DNA of 60,365 nt from Burkholderiaceae bacterium (GTDB lineage: Bacteria; Pseudomonadota; Gammaproteobacteria; Burkholderiales; Burkholderiaceae_E): assembly GCA_016710525.1 (NCBI GenBank), contig JADJVQ010000053.1, positions 1 through 60,365 of the forward strand. Reading direction: 5' to 3'. Below, one piece after another: positions 8,724 to 18,644 of the stretch. The notes under the pieces are model-generated. The model was not told where the DNA came from. It did not search any database and saw nothing but the letters and a program-made list of their open reading frames with translations. Position 1 is the stretch's first letter. Each line of letters starts with the position of its first letter. The translations under genes were made by a program, and so were the position numbers.

Positions 8724-9076
8724 GGCGCCAGGCCTTGCAGTTCGCGGTGGATCTGCTCCAGCGCTTTCAGTTCGCTCGCGTAGTCGAACTCCGCATCCTC
8801 GCGTTCCTTCACGAGTTCCAGCACTTCGAAGGCGAGTCCGTCCACGCCGATGCGATTCCACTCGGCCTGCAGCACGCGGTCCGCGTGCTTGCCCATGCGC
8901 AGTTCGAAGCGAGCGCGATTCAGCGCCGCGTGCACATTGCGGCTCGCGCCGAGCAGCAGGTGACCGCTCGCGCGGTCGCGGATGGCGTAGATGCCCATGG
9001 GCGGGAAGGTGTCACGCGCCTGGCGCGCGGCTGCCCGCCGCGCCGAGCGCGACGCCTGGTTGGCGGAAGAGTCCAT
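8720..9076 (-). CDS. GIY-YIG nuclease-fold small protein
   Basis: About 118 residues. The core begins MGIYAIRDRASGHLLLGASRN, a GIY motif followed by a YIG-like LLLGAS, then HAALNRARFELRMGKH and a Glu-containing helix. This matches small stand-alone GIY-YIG domain proteins; the YIG half is degenerate (LLG), so nuclease activity is uncertain. The start is taken at 9076 (MDSSANQ). It overlaps the upstream MATE gene by 65 bases and the downstream MarR gene by 4, a compact operon. Its job next to an exporter and regulator is not known. Confidence 0.7.
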   Translation of the reverse strand: MDSSANQASRSARRAAARQARDTFPPMGIYAIRDRASGHLLLGASRNVHAALNRARFELRMGKHADRVLQAEWNRIGVDGLAFEVLELVKEREDAEFDYASELKALEQIHRELQGLAP

Positions 9077-10418
9077 CTTCTTTCTCCTTGTGACGGTAGT
9101 AGAGGCCGTGCAGCACCAGCATGGCCAGGAAGGCGGCAGGACAGGCCCAGAACACACCGGCCAGGCCGAAGCGCGCTTCCAGCGCCACGGCAAGCGGCAG
9201 TTCGACCGCAACGATCGCAGCCATGCTGAGGAGCGCCGGCACCAGCGCCGCGCCGCTCGCGCGCATCGCGCCCACCAGCACGTTGCTCCATCCGAGCAGC
9301 ACCACGCCCCAGGCGACGGTGCGCACGATGGTGACCGCCTGCTCCAGCACGTGCCCGGGTTCCAGGAACACGCGCAGTGCGAACGGCGCGAGCAGGTGCG
9401 CGGCCGCCACGAACAATGTCGTGACCACGGCGTTCAGGCGCAGCCCCGTGCCCACGATCGCCGGCAGCCTTTCGCGCCGTCCCGCGCCGACGGCGTGCGC
9501 GCTGAAAATTGCGGCGGCAATGCCCAGGCTCATCGCCGGGAACTGCACCCAGCTCAGGACCTGCGTCGCCGCGCCATAGGCGGCGGTCGCGCTCGACCCG
9601 TGACGGTTCACCAGGCCCAGCAGCACGATCTCCGCGAGCGCCATCGCCAGCATCTGCAATGCCGCCGGCAGGCCGATGCGCAGCATGCGTTTGGCGATGG
9701 CCGCACTCGGCCGGCAGTCCTGCCACCCGGCGCCGGGGGCGAGCGGATGGCCGTCCCGACGCCAGCGCCGGATCAACACGGTCAGCGCAGCCAGCTGTGC
9801 GACGAGCGCCGAGACCGCCACGCCAGCCGCGCCCAAAGGCGTGCCCGCAACGAGCAGCGGCGTGCACACCGCGCCCACCAGCGTCGCGGCCAGCAAGGAC
9901 CACATCGGCGAGAGCGCGTCGCCCGTGCCGCGGCTCAGGGACAGGCCCGCCCAGGCGACGAACACGAAGGGCATCACCAGCAACATGGCGCGCGCATAGC
10001 GGATCGCGGCCGGCAGGATGTCCGGCGGCGTGCCGAGCGCTTGCATCAACCACGGCGCGCACCACGCGCCGGCCACCGCGACCGCGAGCCCGACGCCCAG
10101 AGCCGCCATGAAAGCCGTCGCGCCCACGCGCCGAACCTGCGCCGCATCACGCGCGCCCCATGCCTGTCCCGCAAGGACGGTCGCGCCGGCCCCCAGGCCG
10201 ATGATCAGCGACAGCAGCCCGAAGAACACCGGAAAGAACGACGCGGCCGTCGCGATGCCGTGCACGCCCAGCAGGCGCCCGAGCCAGAAGCCATCGAGCA
10301 GTCCGCCCGCGCTTTGCAGCGCGTGCGTCAGGACAGGGGTGTCAGCAGCGCAAGGTAGTGCGTGCGCAGCGTCGGGCGCCGGTCCGGCGGCACGGGTCGT
10401 CGTTTCTGGCTCGTTCAT
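9012..10418 (-). CDS. MATE-family multidrug efflux transporter
   Basis: A 468-residue membrane protein with about 12 helices in two halves. The first half has LLDGFWLGRLLG and GLSLSRGTGDALSPMWS; the second has AYGAATQVLSWVQFPAMSLG and GMRAS-like VGAMRASG, all typical of NorM/DinF-type MATE pumps that export cationic drugs using Na+ or H+. The N terminus has a hydrophilic extension of about 30 residues and a weak first helix. The 3' end runs 65 bases into the GIY-YIG gene. It leads an operon with that gene and a MarR-like regulator. Confidence 0.85.
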   Translation of the reverse strand: MNEPETTTRAAGPAPDAAHALPCAADTPVLTHALQSAGGLLDGFWLGRLLGVHGIATAASFFPVFFGLLSLIIGLGAGATVLAGQAWGARDAAQVRRVGATAFMAALGVGLAVAVAGAWCAPWLMQALGTPPDILPAAIRYARAMLLVMPFVFVAWAGLSLSRGTGDALSPMWSLLAATLVGAVCTPLLVAGTPLGAAGVAVSALVAQLAALTVLIRRWRRDGHPLAPGAGWQDCRPSAAIAKRMLRIGLPAALQMLAMALAEIVLLGLVNRHGSSATAAYGAATQVLSWVQFPAMSLGIAAAIFSAHAVGAGRRERLPAIVGTGLRLNAVVTTLFVAAAHLLAPFALRVFLEPGHVLEQAVTIVRTVAWGVVLLGWSNVLVGAMRASGAALVPALLSMAAIVAVELPLAVALEARFGLAGVFWACPAAFLAMLVLHGLYYRHKEKEDGLFRQPGVALGAAGSRAPGA

Positions 10419-10509
10419 GAGGACTCCTGTGGGTCGTGGGCGTGCGTGTGTCCGCAGCGCTGCGGCTAGGAGCCGCGCGCTGGTTGAAAAAAGAGGAAAG
10501 GGGTCTGGC

Positions 10510-11082
10510 TTAGCCGGGTGCGGGTTCGGCGAGTTGCAGCACGTACGCCCGCACGTCTTGCGGCCATGCGGCCATCTGCGCCACCAGCCGCTCGTGGTCG
10601 CCGGCGAACAGCGCCCGCGATGCTTCCTCGAAGCCGGCGAGGTCGCCGGCCAGCGTGGACATGGCGTGATACGCGCGGTCGCGCGCCTGGCGCGTCCGGT
10701 CCCGCTCGCCGCCCTTGCGCCGCGCTTCGTGCACGAGCTTGCGCAAGGCCACGGAGGCGCCGCCAGGTTGCGTCGCGAGCCAGTCCCAGTGTTCCGGCAG
10801 CAGCGTCACTTCCCGCGCGACCACGCCGAGCTTCGGGCGACCGCGGCCCTTGGGCGCTGGGGCCGGCGTGGCCACCGTGTAGCGCGCCGTGACGGCTTGC
10901 TCGCCGCCGCGCAGGTCCAGGTCGGCAGACTGGCCGCTGGCATCGCTGAAGACCAGCGGATGCCCCTCGGGTTGCGCCTGCTGCACCCGCAGCACGGCGA
11001 CGGCGACCTCGTGCAAGGGGCCGGTGGTGAGGCGGCGCCCGTCCAGGAAGGCGGTGTAGGTGAGAGGCATGGCTTGTTCCAT
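10510..11082 (-). CDS. DUF2239 family protein
   Basis: A 190-residue soluble protein matching the remembered DUF2239 pattern: an N-terminal TYTAFLDGRRLTTGPL, a central GRGRPKLGVVAREVTLLPEH, WLATQPGGASVALRKLV, and a final helix AMSTLAGDLAGFEEASRALFA. The middle block looks like an AT-hook-like GRGRPK followed by a ribbon-type segment, which hints at nucleic-acid binding; this is inference. A near-consensus promoter ends only 8 bases before the ATG at 11082, so the transcript could be leaderless, or translation may start at the second ATG (11070). The function of the family is unknown. Confidence 0.75.
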   Translation of the reverse strand: MEQAMPLTYTAFLDGRRLTTGPLHEVAVAVLRVQQAQPEGHPLVFSDASGQSADLDLRGGEQAVTARYTVATPAPAPKGRGRPKLGVVAREVTLLPEHWDWLATQPGGASVALRKLVHEARRKGGERDRTRQARDRAYHAMSTLAGDLAGFEEASRALFAGDHERLVAQMAAWPQDVRAYVLQLAEPAPG

Positions 11083-11089
11083 GCAGGGA

Positions 11090-11118
11090 ATTTTATCCGG
11101 GTTAAATTATCGTGTCAA
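11090..11118 (-). promoter_or_regulatory. Near-consensus sigma-70 promoter for the DUF2239 gene
   Basis: On the minus strand TTGACA (11113-11118) and TAAAAT (11090-11095) are separated by exactly 17 bases. The predicted start of transcription falls at about 11083, the first base upstream of or at the ATG, so the message would have little or no leader. Confidence 0.7.
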
Positions 11119-11130
11119 TAACATCCGGGT
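11095..11130. promoter_or_regulatory. Paired direct repeat ATCCGGGT, probable operator
   Basis: ATCCGGGT occurs at 11095-11102 and 11123-11130, 28 bases apart, with TTA/TA context on both. One copy lies between the -35 and -10 elements and the other just upstream of the -35, a typical layout for a repressor. The protein that binds is not known. Confidence 0.5.
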
Positions 11131-11217
11131 AAAAATAAGAACCAGGAGATCTGGAAAGATTTGGCGAGGCGGCCAAGACACCGAGGCGAGAAACGCCTCG
11201 TCGGCCCCTGCGTCTGA

Positions 11218-12168
11218 TCACGGTTGCTGATAAGGCAGGCTTGCCCCGAGCAGCAGCCCTGGCGACTCCCGATCGTCTGCGTCCGTGACCAGAAGCAGGT
11301 CCAGGCGACCGTGCTCGACGATGGCCGCGATGCCTTCGGTCTTGCAAGGTTTCGATAACGGCATAAGCAGTCGCAGTCGGTCGTCCGCGCCAACGATGCC
11401 GATGGCCGAGCCACGGCGGGGCCCGTCGGCGTAGTTGTCGCTTGTCTGTTCGGCGGCCGCGCAAAACACCCACGCGCCGTCGGGCAGGGTCGCGCCATCG
11501 GTGAAGCACAACGGCACGCCATCCAGCGTGCCGAGGTCGATCGGCGTGCTCGACAGCGGCGCGGGCGCGGATCCTGCGCCTCGCAGCCACGCCTGTATGG
11601 CGCTCCAGTCGAAACGGATCACCGCATTGATCGGCTCGGTCGCATGGCCCCGCTGCAGCAGGCACAGGTGGTCGACGTTGACGAACGCCCCTTCGATGTT
11701 CTGCAGCGGATGCTGCGCGCGCAGTGGCGCATAGAGCGACGACAGGTCGACCTGCCGGACGACGCCGTCGAGAGTGCCCGTGCGATCGAGCGACATCAGA
11801 GCCGCGCGTTGCCGCTGCGGCCGGGACCCAGACCCGAGCGCCAGCAATGCGCCCGTCGGGTGGCCGGGAAAAGGCGGTAGTACGGTCAGCGATTCGAGGT
11901 CCGCCTTGCTGGCTTTGCGGGCCTCATGCACGGCCGGCAAGTCGCCCTCGAACAGGCGCCGCAAACCCAGGAACTGTTCCGACGTAAAAGATCGCAAACA
12001 GCTCCCGCGAAATGAACCGCCCGGGAGGCGGTTCAGGTCGCTGACCAGCGTGGAGTGCCGGTTCATCTGGACGCCCAGGTCCTCGATCATCGACACGCTG
12101 CGGCCAAAGCCAGCCCGGGAAAGCTCTCGTACGGCTCGGGCGGGGTCGGCGCATCGGCGCACTTCCAC
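11218..12168 (-). CDS. DUF6929-like beta-propeller protein, N terminus atypical
   Basis: Residues 75 to 316 read as a conserved hypothetical family: RLFEGDLPAVHEARKASKAD, PPFPGHPTGALLALGSGSRP, NIEGAFV, LCLLQRG, GVPLCFTDGATLPDGAWVF and TEGIAAI, consistent with a calcium-type beta-propeller seen in DUF6929 proteins. The first 70 residues do not look like that family, which normally has a blade ending in a VADDE-like motif there. A frameshift in the first third, or a wrong start, is possible; QFLGLRR looks like the point where family sequence resumes. It is one gene upstream of DUF2239 on the same strand, 135 bases away. Confidence 0.6.
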   Translation of the reverse strand: MEVRRCADPARAVRELSRAGFGRSVSMIEDLGVQMNRHSTLVSDLNRLPGGSFRGSCLRSFTSEQFLGLRRLFEGDLPAVHEARKASKADLESLTVLPPFPGHPTGALLALGSGSRPQRQRAALMSLDRTGTLDGVVRQVDLSSLYAPLRAQHPLQNIEGAFVNVDHLCLLQRGHATEPINAVIRFDWSAIQAWLRGAGSAPAPLSSTPIDLGTLDGVPLCFTDGATLPDGAWVFCAAAEQTSDNYADGPRRGSAIGIVGADDRLRLLMPLSKPCKTEGIAAIVEHGRLDLLLVTDADDRESPGLLLGASLPYQQP

Positions 12169-12300
12169 GGACCACGAGCCTGGGCGCTACTGGGCGTTGC
12201 GTGCGTGCGATGCCCGTCGCATCATGGCGAACCCTTAATCGATGATCGTAGATGGGTTCCCGCAACGGACCCGGACAGGGCTGCGCAGCTCAGCGCGGCC

Positions 12301-12325
12301 GGCGCCTCGCCGGAAACGAGGCGCC
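12301..12325. other. 9-bp perfect hairpin in the divergent intergenic region
   Basis: GGCGCCTCG (12301-12309) pairs with CGAGGCGCC (12317-12325) over a 7-base loop. It lies in the 284-base gap between the divergent genes ending at 12168 and beginning at 12453. No T tract follows. It may be a regulatory hairpin or part of a decayed element. Confidence 0.35.
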
Positions 12326-12452
12326 TCAGGTCCACAGTGGCGCGGTACTGGCCCCGATGTGGCCTGGGCGGGGGTGTTTAAACTTCCTATGGGCTAGATC
12401 GTGAAACCCCGGGCGGGGTCGGAGCGTAGATGCAGTTCAGGATGGTGCTGCC

Positions 12453-13208
12453 ATGAAATGTGCCCAGCTTGCGATGGCGCTGCTCGCGGTCGCGGCGCTT
12501 CCGGCCTGGTCCATGCCACCTCCGATCAAACTCATGGGTGAGAAGGCTCAGCCCGGCCCCGTGAGCCAGCGGATCTACCCGTCGCCGATGGAGGTCTCGA
12601 TCGCGCGCGACGGCCTCGTGCTGGTGATCCGGCGCGCCGGTCCCCCGGGAATCGAGCCAGGTCGATTCGAGCTCGCTCTGACGTCCACGGTGGGCCCGCT
12701 CTCGGCCGTGCAGTGCCAGATCGCCGACAGGCAGCCGCACTCGGTGGCTGTCGATGGCGCGAGCGCCTCCTGGCAGGAGTCGGGGCCGTCGAACGCCGCG
12801 GTGTTGGTCAGCGCGACCCTGCGCCGCGCCGACAGGGTTGGCCTCGCGCTGCCGCCGGCGGCGCGCACGATCTCGGCGACGCTCCCGGGCGGCCGCGCCC
12901 AGAACGTCCTGGGCGCGGGCCTGCCCGGTGGCTTGCAGTTCCAGCAGTGGTATCGGGCCGGCTCGCCCGCCGTGCAGTTCCGGTACACCCTCGTGGGCCC
13001 GGCCGATGCGCTCGCCCAGGTCGACCGCGTCGAGTACCGACTGCCGCCGGCGCACTTCGCGAGGGACGCGACCGTCGTCGGCGCCCCCGCCGCGGGGTTC
13101 CGCCTCGAGCGCTCCACCGCAGCGCGCAACTGGAGCACGACCGTGGTGATCACGCTCAAGGACGGCAGCACCAGCACCGTGGCCTTGCCGTTCGCGCCGC
13201 CGCAGTAG
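12453..13208 (+). CDS. Exported protein with C-terminal pYEATS-like domain
   Basis: A 251-residue protein with a clear signal peptide (MKCAQLAMALLAVAALPAWS, cleavage near residue 20). Residues 165-250 (RAGSPAVQFRYTLVG, VEYRLPPAHFARDATV, FRLERSTAARNWSTTVVITL, KDGSTSTVALPF) fit the prokaryotic YEATS fold, an immunoglobulin-like beta sandwich. The middle (residues 45-150) is also beta-rich and may be a second sandwich. It would be periplasmic. No partner gene lies with it. The domain call rests on pattern recall and the ligand is unknown. Confidence 0.6.
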   Translation: MKCAQLAMALLAVAALPAWSMPPPIKLMGEKAQPGPVSQRIYPSPMEVSIARDGLVLVIRRAGPPGIEPGRFELALTSTVGPLSAVQCQIADRQPHSVAVDGASASWQESGPSNAAVLVSATLRRADRVGLALPPAARTISATLPGGRAQNVLGAGLPGGLQFQQWYRAGSPAVQFRYTLVGPADALAQVDRVEYRLPPAHFARDATVVGAPAAGFRLERSTAARNWSTTVVITLKDGSTSTVALPFAPPQ

Positions 13209-13220
13209 ATCCGGCGGCTG

Positions 13221-13333
13221 GCGCCGCCTTAACTTCGCTGACGCGAAGTTAGCCTGCGCCGCAAACCGCAAAACCTGGCTGGGGAGAGCCGTTCATTCAA
13301 CCGTCACCGACTTGGCCAAGTTTCTCGGCTTGT
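13221..13333. repeat. Distal copy of the glmS 3'-end module (copy A)
   Basis: This copy holds the hairpin TAACTTCGC-TGAC-GCGAAGTTA, a conserved stretch of about 35 bases identical to copy B, and, on the minus strand, the last 12 glmS codons plus stop (KPRNLAKSVTVE). Seven of the 12 codons differ from the real glmS end and all differences are synonymous. Sequence before the first K codon has no glmS similarity. It lies 126 bases from copy B. Confidence 0.8.
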
Positions 13334-13417
13334 GGCCGGCCGGGTGCGCCGCCTTAACTTGCCTGGCGGCAAGTTAGCCTGCGCCGCAAACCGCAAAACC
13401 TGGCTGGGGAGAACAGT

Positions 13418-15271
<1,854 letters not shown>

Positions 15272-15277
15272 GAATTG

Positions 15278-16660
15278 CTACCCCTTGGGTTTCTTGACCG
15301 GCCGCTGCCAGTTCTCGATGGTGATCTGTTTCGCCCGTGACACGGTGAGCTTGCCGGCCGGCGCATCGCGGGTCAGCGTGGTGCCGGCCCCCAGCGTGGC
15401 GCCCGCGCCCACCGTGACCGGTGCGACGAGCTGCGTATCGCTGCCTATGAAAGCATCGTCTTCGATCACTGTCTGGTACTTGTTGGCACCGTCGTAGTTG
15501 CAGGTGATCGTGCCGGCGCCGATGTTGACCCGTTTGCCAACTACCGCATCGCCGACGTAGGCGAGGTGATTGGCCTTGGCGTGGGCGGCGAACTTGGCAT
15601 TCTTCAGTTCGACGAAATTGCCCACGTGGGTCTCTTCGGCCAGCACCGTGCCCGGGCGCAGGCGCGCATAGGGCCCGATCCGCGAGGCCGGCCCGACCGT
15701 GGCGCCGTCGATGTGGGTGAAGGCGAGGATCTGCGCGCCGGCTTCGATGCGGGCGTCGCGCAGCACGCAGTTCGGGCCGATGCTCACGCCGTCGCCCAGG
15801 GTCACCGTTCCCTCGAAGATGCAATTGACGTCGATGCTGACATCGCGCCCGCAGCTGAGGCTGCCGCGCACATCGAACCGGGCCGGATCGATCAGGGTGA
15901 CGCCGTTCTCGAGCAGGCCGTAGGCGAGGTTGCGCTGGTGGATGCGCTCGAGCTCGGCCAGCTGCACCTTGCTGTTCACGCCCAGGGTTTCCCATTCGTG
16001 GGCCGGGTGCACGCCGGTGACCGGCACGCCCTCGGCCACCGCGCAGGCGACCACGTCGGTCAGGTAGTACTCCTGCTGGGCGTTGTCGTTGGACAGGCCC
16101 TTGAGCCAGCGCTTCAGCGGTCCGGTGGGCACCACCATGATGCCGGTGTTGATCTCGTGCACGGCGCGGGTGGCCGCGTCGGCGTCCTTGTGCTCGACGA
16201 TGCGCACGATCCGGCCGTTTTCGCGCACGATCCGGCCGTAACCGGTGGGATCGGCCAGCTCGACGGTGAGGATCGCCATCTGCTCGCCGCGCTTCCCGTC
16301 GCCCGACGAACGGGCGGCTTCGCACAGCCGGGCCAGGGTGTCGCTGGTGGTGAGCGGCACGTCGCCGTACAGGATCAGCGTGGGCACCGTTTCGTCGAGC
16401 CATGGGGCGGCCTGCATCACCGCGTGACCGGTGCCCAGCTGCGGCATCTGGCGCGCCCAGGTGATGTCGTCGGCGGCCAGCTGCGTGGGCACCTGCTCGC
16501 CGCCGTGGCCATAGACCACGACCAGGCGCTTCGGCGATAGACTGCGGGCGCGGTCTATCACATGTGCAAGCATGGGTTGGCCGGCAATCGGGTGCAGCAC
16601 CTTCGGAAGATCCGAACGCATGCGTTTTCCCATCCCGGCCGCTAGGATGACAACGTTCAT
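15278..16660 (-). CDS. glmU: Bifunctional GlmU (GlcN-1-P acetyltransferase / GlcNAc-1-P uridylyltransferase)
   Basis: A 460-residue cytoplasmic enzyme catalysing the last two steps to UDP-GlcNAc. The N-terminal pyrophosphorylase signature LAAGMGKRMRSDLPKVLH is at residues 5-22, with YGDVPLT near residue 105. The C-terminal left-handed beta helix (hexapeptide repeats) includes GNFVELKNAK and NYDGANKYQTVI, the acetyl-CoA site. I use the ATG at 16660; the frame is open further upstream but that sequence overlaps the divergent lipoprotein gene and is not GlmU-like. It is cotranscribed with glmS. Confidence 0.96.
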   Translation of the reverse strand: MNVVILAAGMGKRMRSDLPKVLHPIAGQPMLAHVIDRARSLSPKRLVVVYGHGGEQVPTQLAADDITWARQMPQLGTGHAVMQAAPWLDETVPTLILYGDVPLTTSDTLARLCEAARSSGDGKRGEQMAILTVELADPTGYGRIVRENGRIVRIVEHKDADAATRAVHEINTGIMVVPTGPLKRWLKGLSNDNAQQEYYLTDVVACAVAEGVPVTGVHPAHEWETLGVNSKVQLAELERIHQRNLAYGLLENGVTLIDPARFDVRGSLSCGRDVSIDVNCIFEGTVTLGDGVSIGPNCVLRDARIEAGAQILAFTHIDGATVGPASRIGPYARLRPGTVLAEETHVGNFVELKNAKFAAHAKANHLAYVGDAVVGKRVNIGAGTITCNYDGANKYQTVIEDDAFIGSDTQLVAPVTVGAGATLGAGTTLTRDAPAGKLTVSRAKQITIENWQRPVKKPKG

Positions 16661-16718
16661 TTTTGCCTTATTTATCAGGTACTTGGATGCAATTTCCAGG
16701 CTTGTCGGAAATCTTAAC

Positions 16719-17630
16719 ATGCATGGTTTGAGGCTCTGGGCACCGCTCGTCGCCAGTTGCCTGGTGGCAACGAGCTGTTCGATGGCCAAGTTCGGCTACG
16801 ACATGCTGCCGACCTGGGCGCATTGGCAGATCGAACGCTACCTCTCGCTGGACGAGGATCAGCGCGCCATCGTGTCGCGCCGAATCGACGAACTGCATCG
16901 CTGGCATCGTCGTGTCCAGCTGCCCAAATATGTGGCTTTCCTCTCTGAGGTCGAGGACCAGGTGCGGGCGGCCGAACCGGCCCGGACGGTGCCGGCCGTT
17001 GGTGACGATGCCGCCCTGATTGCCCGCTGGCGAGACCGCATCGGCGAGGCCTGGATGCCGGTGGCCGAGCATCTGGCGCCGGGTCTGGCCGAGCTGGCGC
17101 TCACCCTGCGCCCCGAGCAGATCGAGCGGCTGCGCCGCCGTCTGGCGGATGGTGACGACGAATACCGCGAAAAATTCCTGGCCGAAACGCCCAAGGCCCG
17201 AGCCGAAGCGCGCGCCGACCGGGTGGTCAAGCGGGCCGAGACCTTTCTGGGCCGGCTCGATTCGGCCCAGGTGCGCGAGTTGCGCATGCTGGCCGCGTCC
17301 ATGCCCGGCAGCGAGGACGACTGGCTGGCCGAGCGACTGCGCCGGCAGAAGGCGCTGGTGGCGCTGCTGCAAAAGATCTCCACCGAACAGCCCGGGCAGC
17401 GCGAGGCCACGCGACTGGCGCGCGACTACCTGGCGTCGATGTGGACGTCGAACGATGACCGCCGGCGCGCCCGGCTGAATGCGGCCATCGGCGACAGCGA
17501 CGCGTTGTCGGCCAAGACGCTGGCCAAGGCCACGCCGGCGCAGCGCGCCCACCTGTTGAAATTGGTGCGCGGTTACGCCGACGATTTCCGGGCGCTGACC
17601 GGCGCGACGCTGGCCGCGGCGGCCCGCTGA
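16719..17630 (+). CDS. DUF6279-type lipoprotein
   Basis: About 303 residues. The first 22 form a lipoprotein signal ending in the lipobox VATSC, so the mature protein is anchored through Cys near residue 18-20. The rest is helical and charged; the block FGYDMLPTWAHWQIERYLSLDEDQ followed by HRWHRRVQLPKY is characteristic of DUF6279. The family is outer-membrane or periplasmic-facing and of unknown function. The start is the ATG that gives the shortest complete signal peptide. It is divergent from glmU, with only 58 bases between the starts, so the promoters overlap. A Dyp peroxidase gene follows 35 bases later. Confidence 0.7.
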   Translation: MHGLRLWAPLVASCLVATSCSMAKFGYDMLPTWAHWQIERYLSLDEDQRAIVSRRIDELHRWHRRVQLPKYVAFLSEVEDQVRAAEPARTVPAVGDDAALIARWRDRIGEAWMPVAEHLAPGLAELALTLRPEQIERLRRRLADGDDEYREKFLAETPKARAEARADRVVKRAETFLGRLDSAQVRELRMLAASMPGSEDDWLAERLRRQKALVALLQKISTEQPGQREATRLARDYLASMWTSNDDRRRARLNAAIGDSDALSAKTLAKATPAQRAHLLKLVRGYADDFRALTGATLAAAAR

Positions 17631-17665
17631 ACAAGGCGGCCCGCTGACCCTTCCTCGAGGACCTC

Positions 17666-18538
17666 ATGCAATCCGGCATTCTGGATGCGCTGCCTGCGCA
17701 CGCACGCTACCTGAGCTTTTCGTTCAAACCCGGCCACGATCCCCGTCCCGGCCTGCGGGCCCTGGCCGCCCATTCCGACGGGCGGGCGACGGTGACCGGG
17801 CTGGGCGCATCCCTGGTGGCCGCGTTGTCGGCCACCGTGCCGGGGCTGCGTGCCTTCGTGCCGCCGACAGGCCCGGGCGTCGAGCTGCCGGCGACGCCGG
17901 CCGCGCTCTGGTGCTGGCTGCGCGGCAGCGATCGGGGCGAGCTCTTTCAGCGCGGCGAGCGGCTGGCGCAGGTGCTGGGCGACGCCTATCGGCTGCTCGA
18001 GGCGGTCGATGGGTTCTCGCACGATGGCGGACGCGACCTGACCGGTTACGAGGACGGTACCGAGAATCCCAAGGGAGATGAGGTGCCGCGGGTGGCCCTG
18101 GTGGCCGGCGCCGGGCCGGGGCTGGATGGCGGCAGCTTCGTCGCGGTCCAGCGCTGGCGCCACGACTTCGCGGCGATCCGAGCGATGACCCCGCAGGCGC
18201 GCGACGAGGCGGTGGGGCGCCGGCGAATCGACAACGAAGAGATCGTCGACGCACCGGCCAGCGCGCACGTGAAGCGGACCGCGCAGGAAAACTTCGAGCC
18301 GCCCGCCTTCACCTGGCGCCGCTCGATGCCCTGGGTGCAGGGCGGCGAAGGTGGCCTGATGTTCGTCTCCTTCGGGGCTTCGTTCGACGGCTTCGAGGCT
18401 CAGCTGCGGCGCATGTCGGGTGCCGAAGACGGCGTGTGCGACGCGATCTTCGGGATGAGCCAGCCGGTGAGCGGCGCCTACTTCTGGTGCCCGCCCGCTG
18501 GGCCGGCGGGCCTGGACCTGCGGGCGCTCGGTTTCTAG
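17666..18538 (+). CDS. Dyp-type haem peroxidase
   Basis: A 290-residue protein of the YfeX-like class of dye-decolourising peroxidases. GYEDGTENPKG (residues 130-140) carries the catalytic Asp in the GXXDG motif. The haem-binding His lies in DAPASAHVKR, and MPWVQGGEGGLMFVSFGAS and the substrate-side Arg are in place. It has no signal peptide, so it is cytoplasmic unless packaged by an encapsulin, and none is nearby. Yellow/red dye names aside, the native substrate is not known. It probably shares a transcript with the upstream lipoprotein. Confidence 0.88.
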   Translation: MQSGILDALPAHARYLSFSFKPGHDPRPGLRALAAHSDGRATVTGLGASLVAALSATVPGLRAFVPPTGPGVELPATPAALWCWLRGSDRGELFQRGERLAQVLGDAYRLLEAVDGFSHDGGRDLTGYEDGTENPKGDEVPRVALVAGAGPGLDGGSFVAVQRWRHDFAAIRAMTPQARDEAVGRRRIDNEEIVDAPASAHVKRTAQENFEPPAFTWRRSMPWVQGGEGGLMFVSFGASFDGFEAQLRRMSGAEDGVCDAIFGMSQPVSGAYFWCPPAGPAGLDLRALGF

Positions 18539-18565
18539 TCCGTCGGAGTCGGCATCCGGACAGAC

Positions 18566-18587
18566 CCCGGCGCAAGGACTCGCCGGG
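18566..18587. terminator. GC-rich hairpin after the Dyp peroxidase gene
   Basis: CCCGGCG (18566-18572) and CGCCGGG (18581-18587) form a perfect 7-bp stem with an 8-base loop, 28 bases after the stop codon. There is no T tract, so termination is only suggested. Confidence 0.35.
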
Positions 18588-18644
18588 CCTGAAAGCGGCC
18601 GTTGCCGCCTGCGCTGCGGCGCCGAGGGCGGCTAAGATCGCGTC

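Noticed and set aside
15278..16660. A glmS ribozyme ahead of glmS
   Set aside because: The gap between glmU and glmS is 6 bases, and the ribozyme is known from Gram-positive bacteria.
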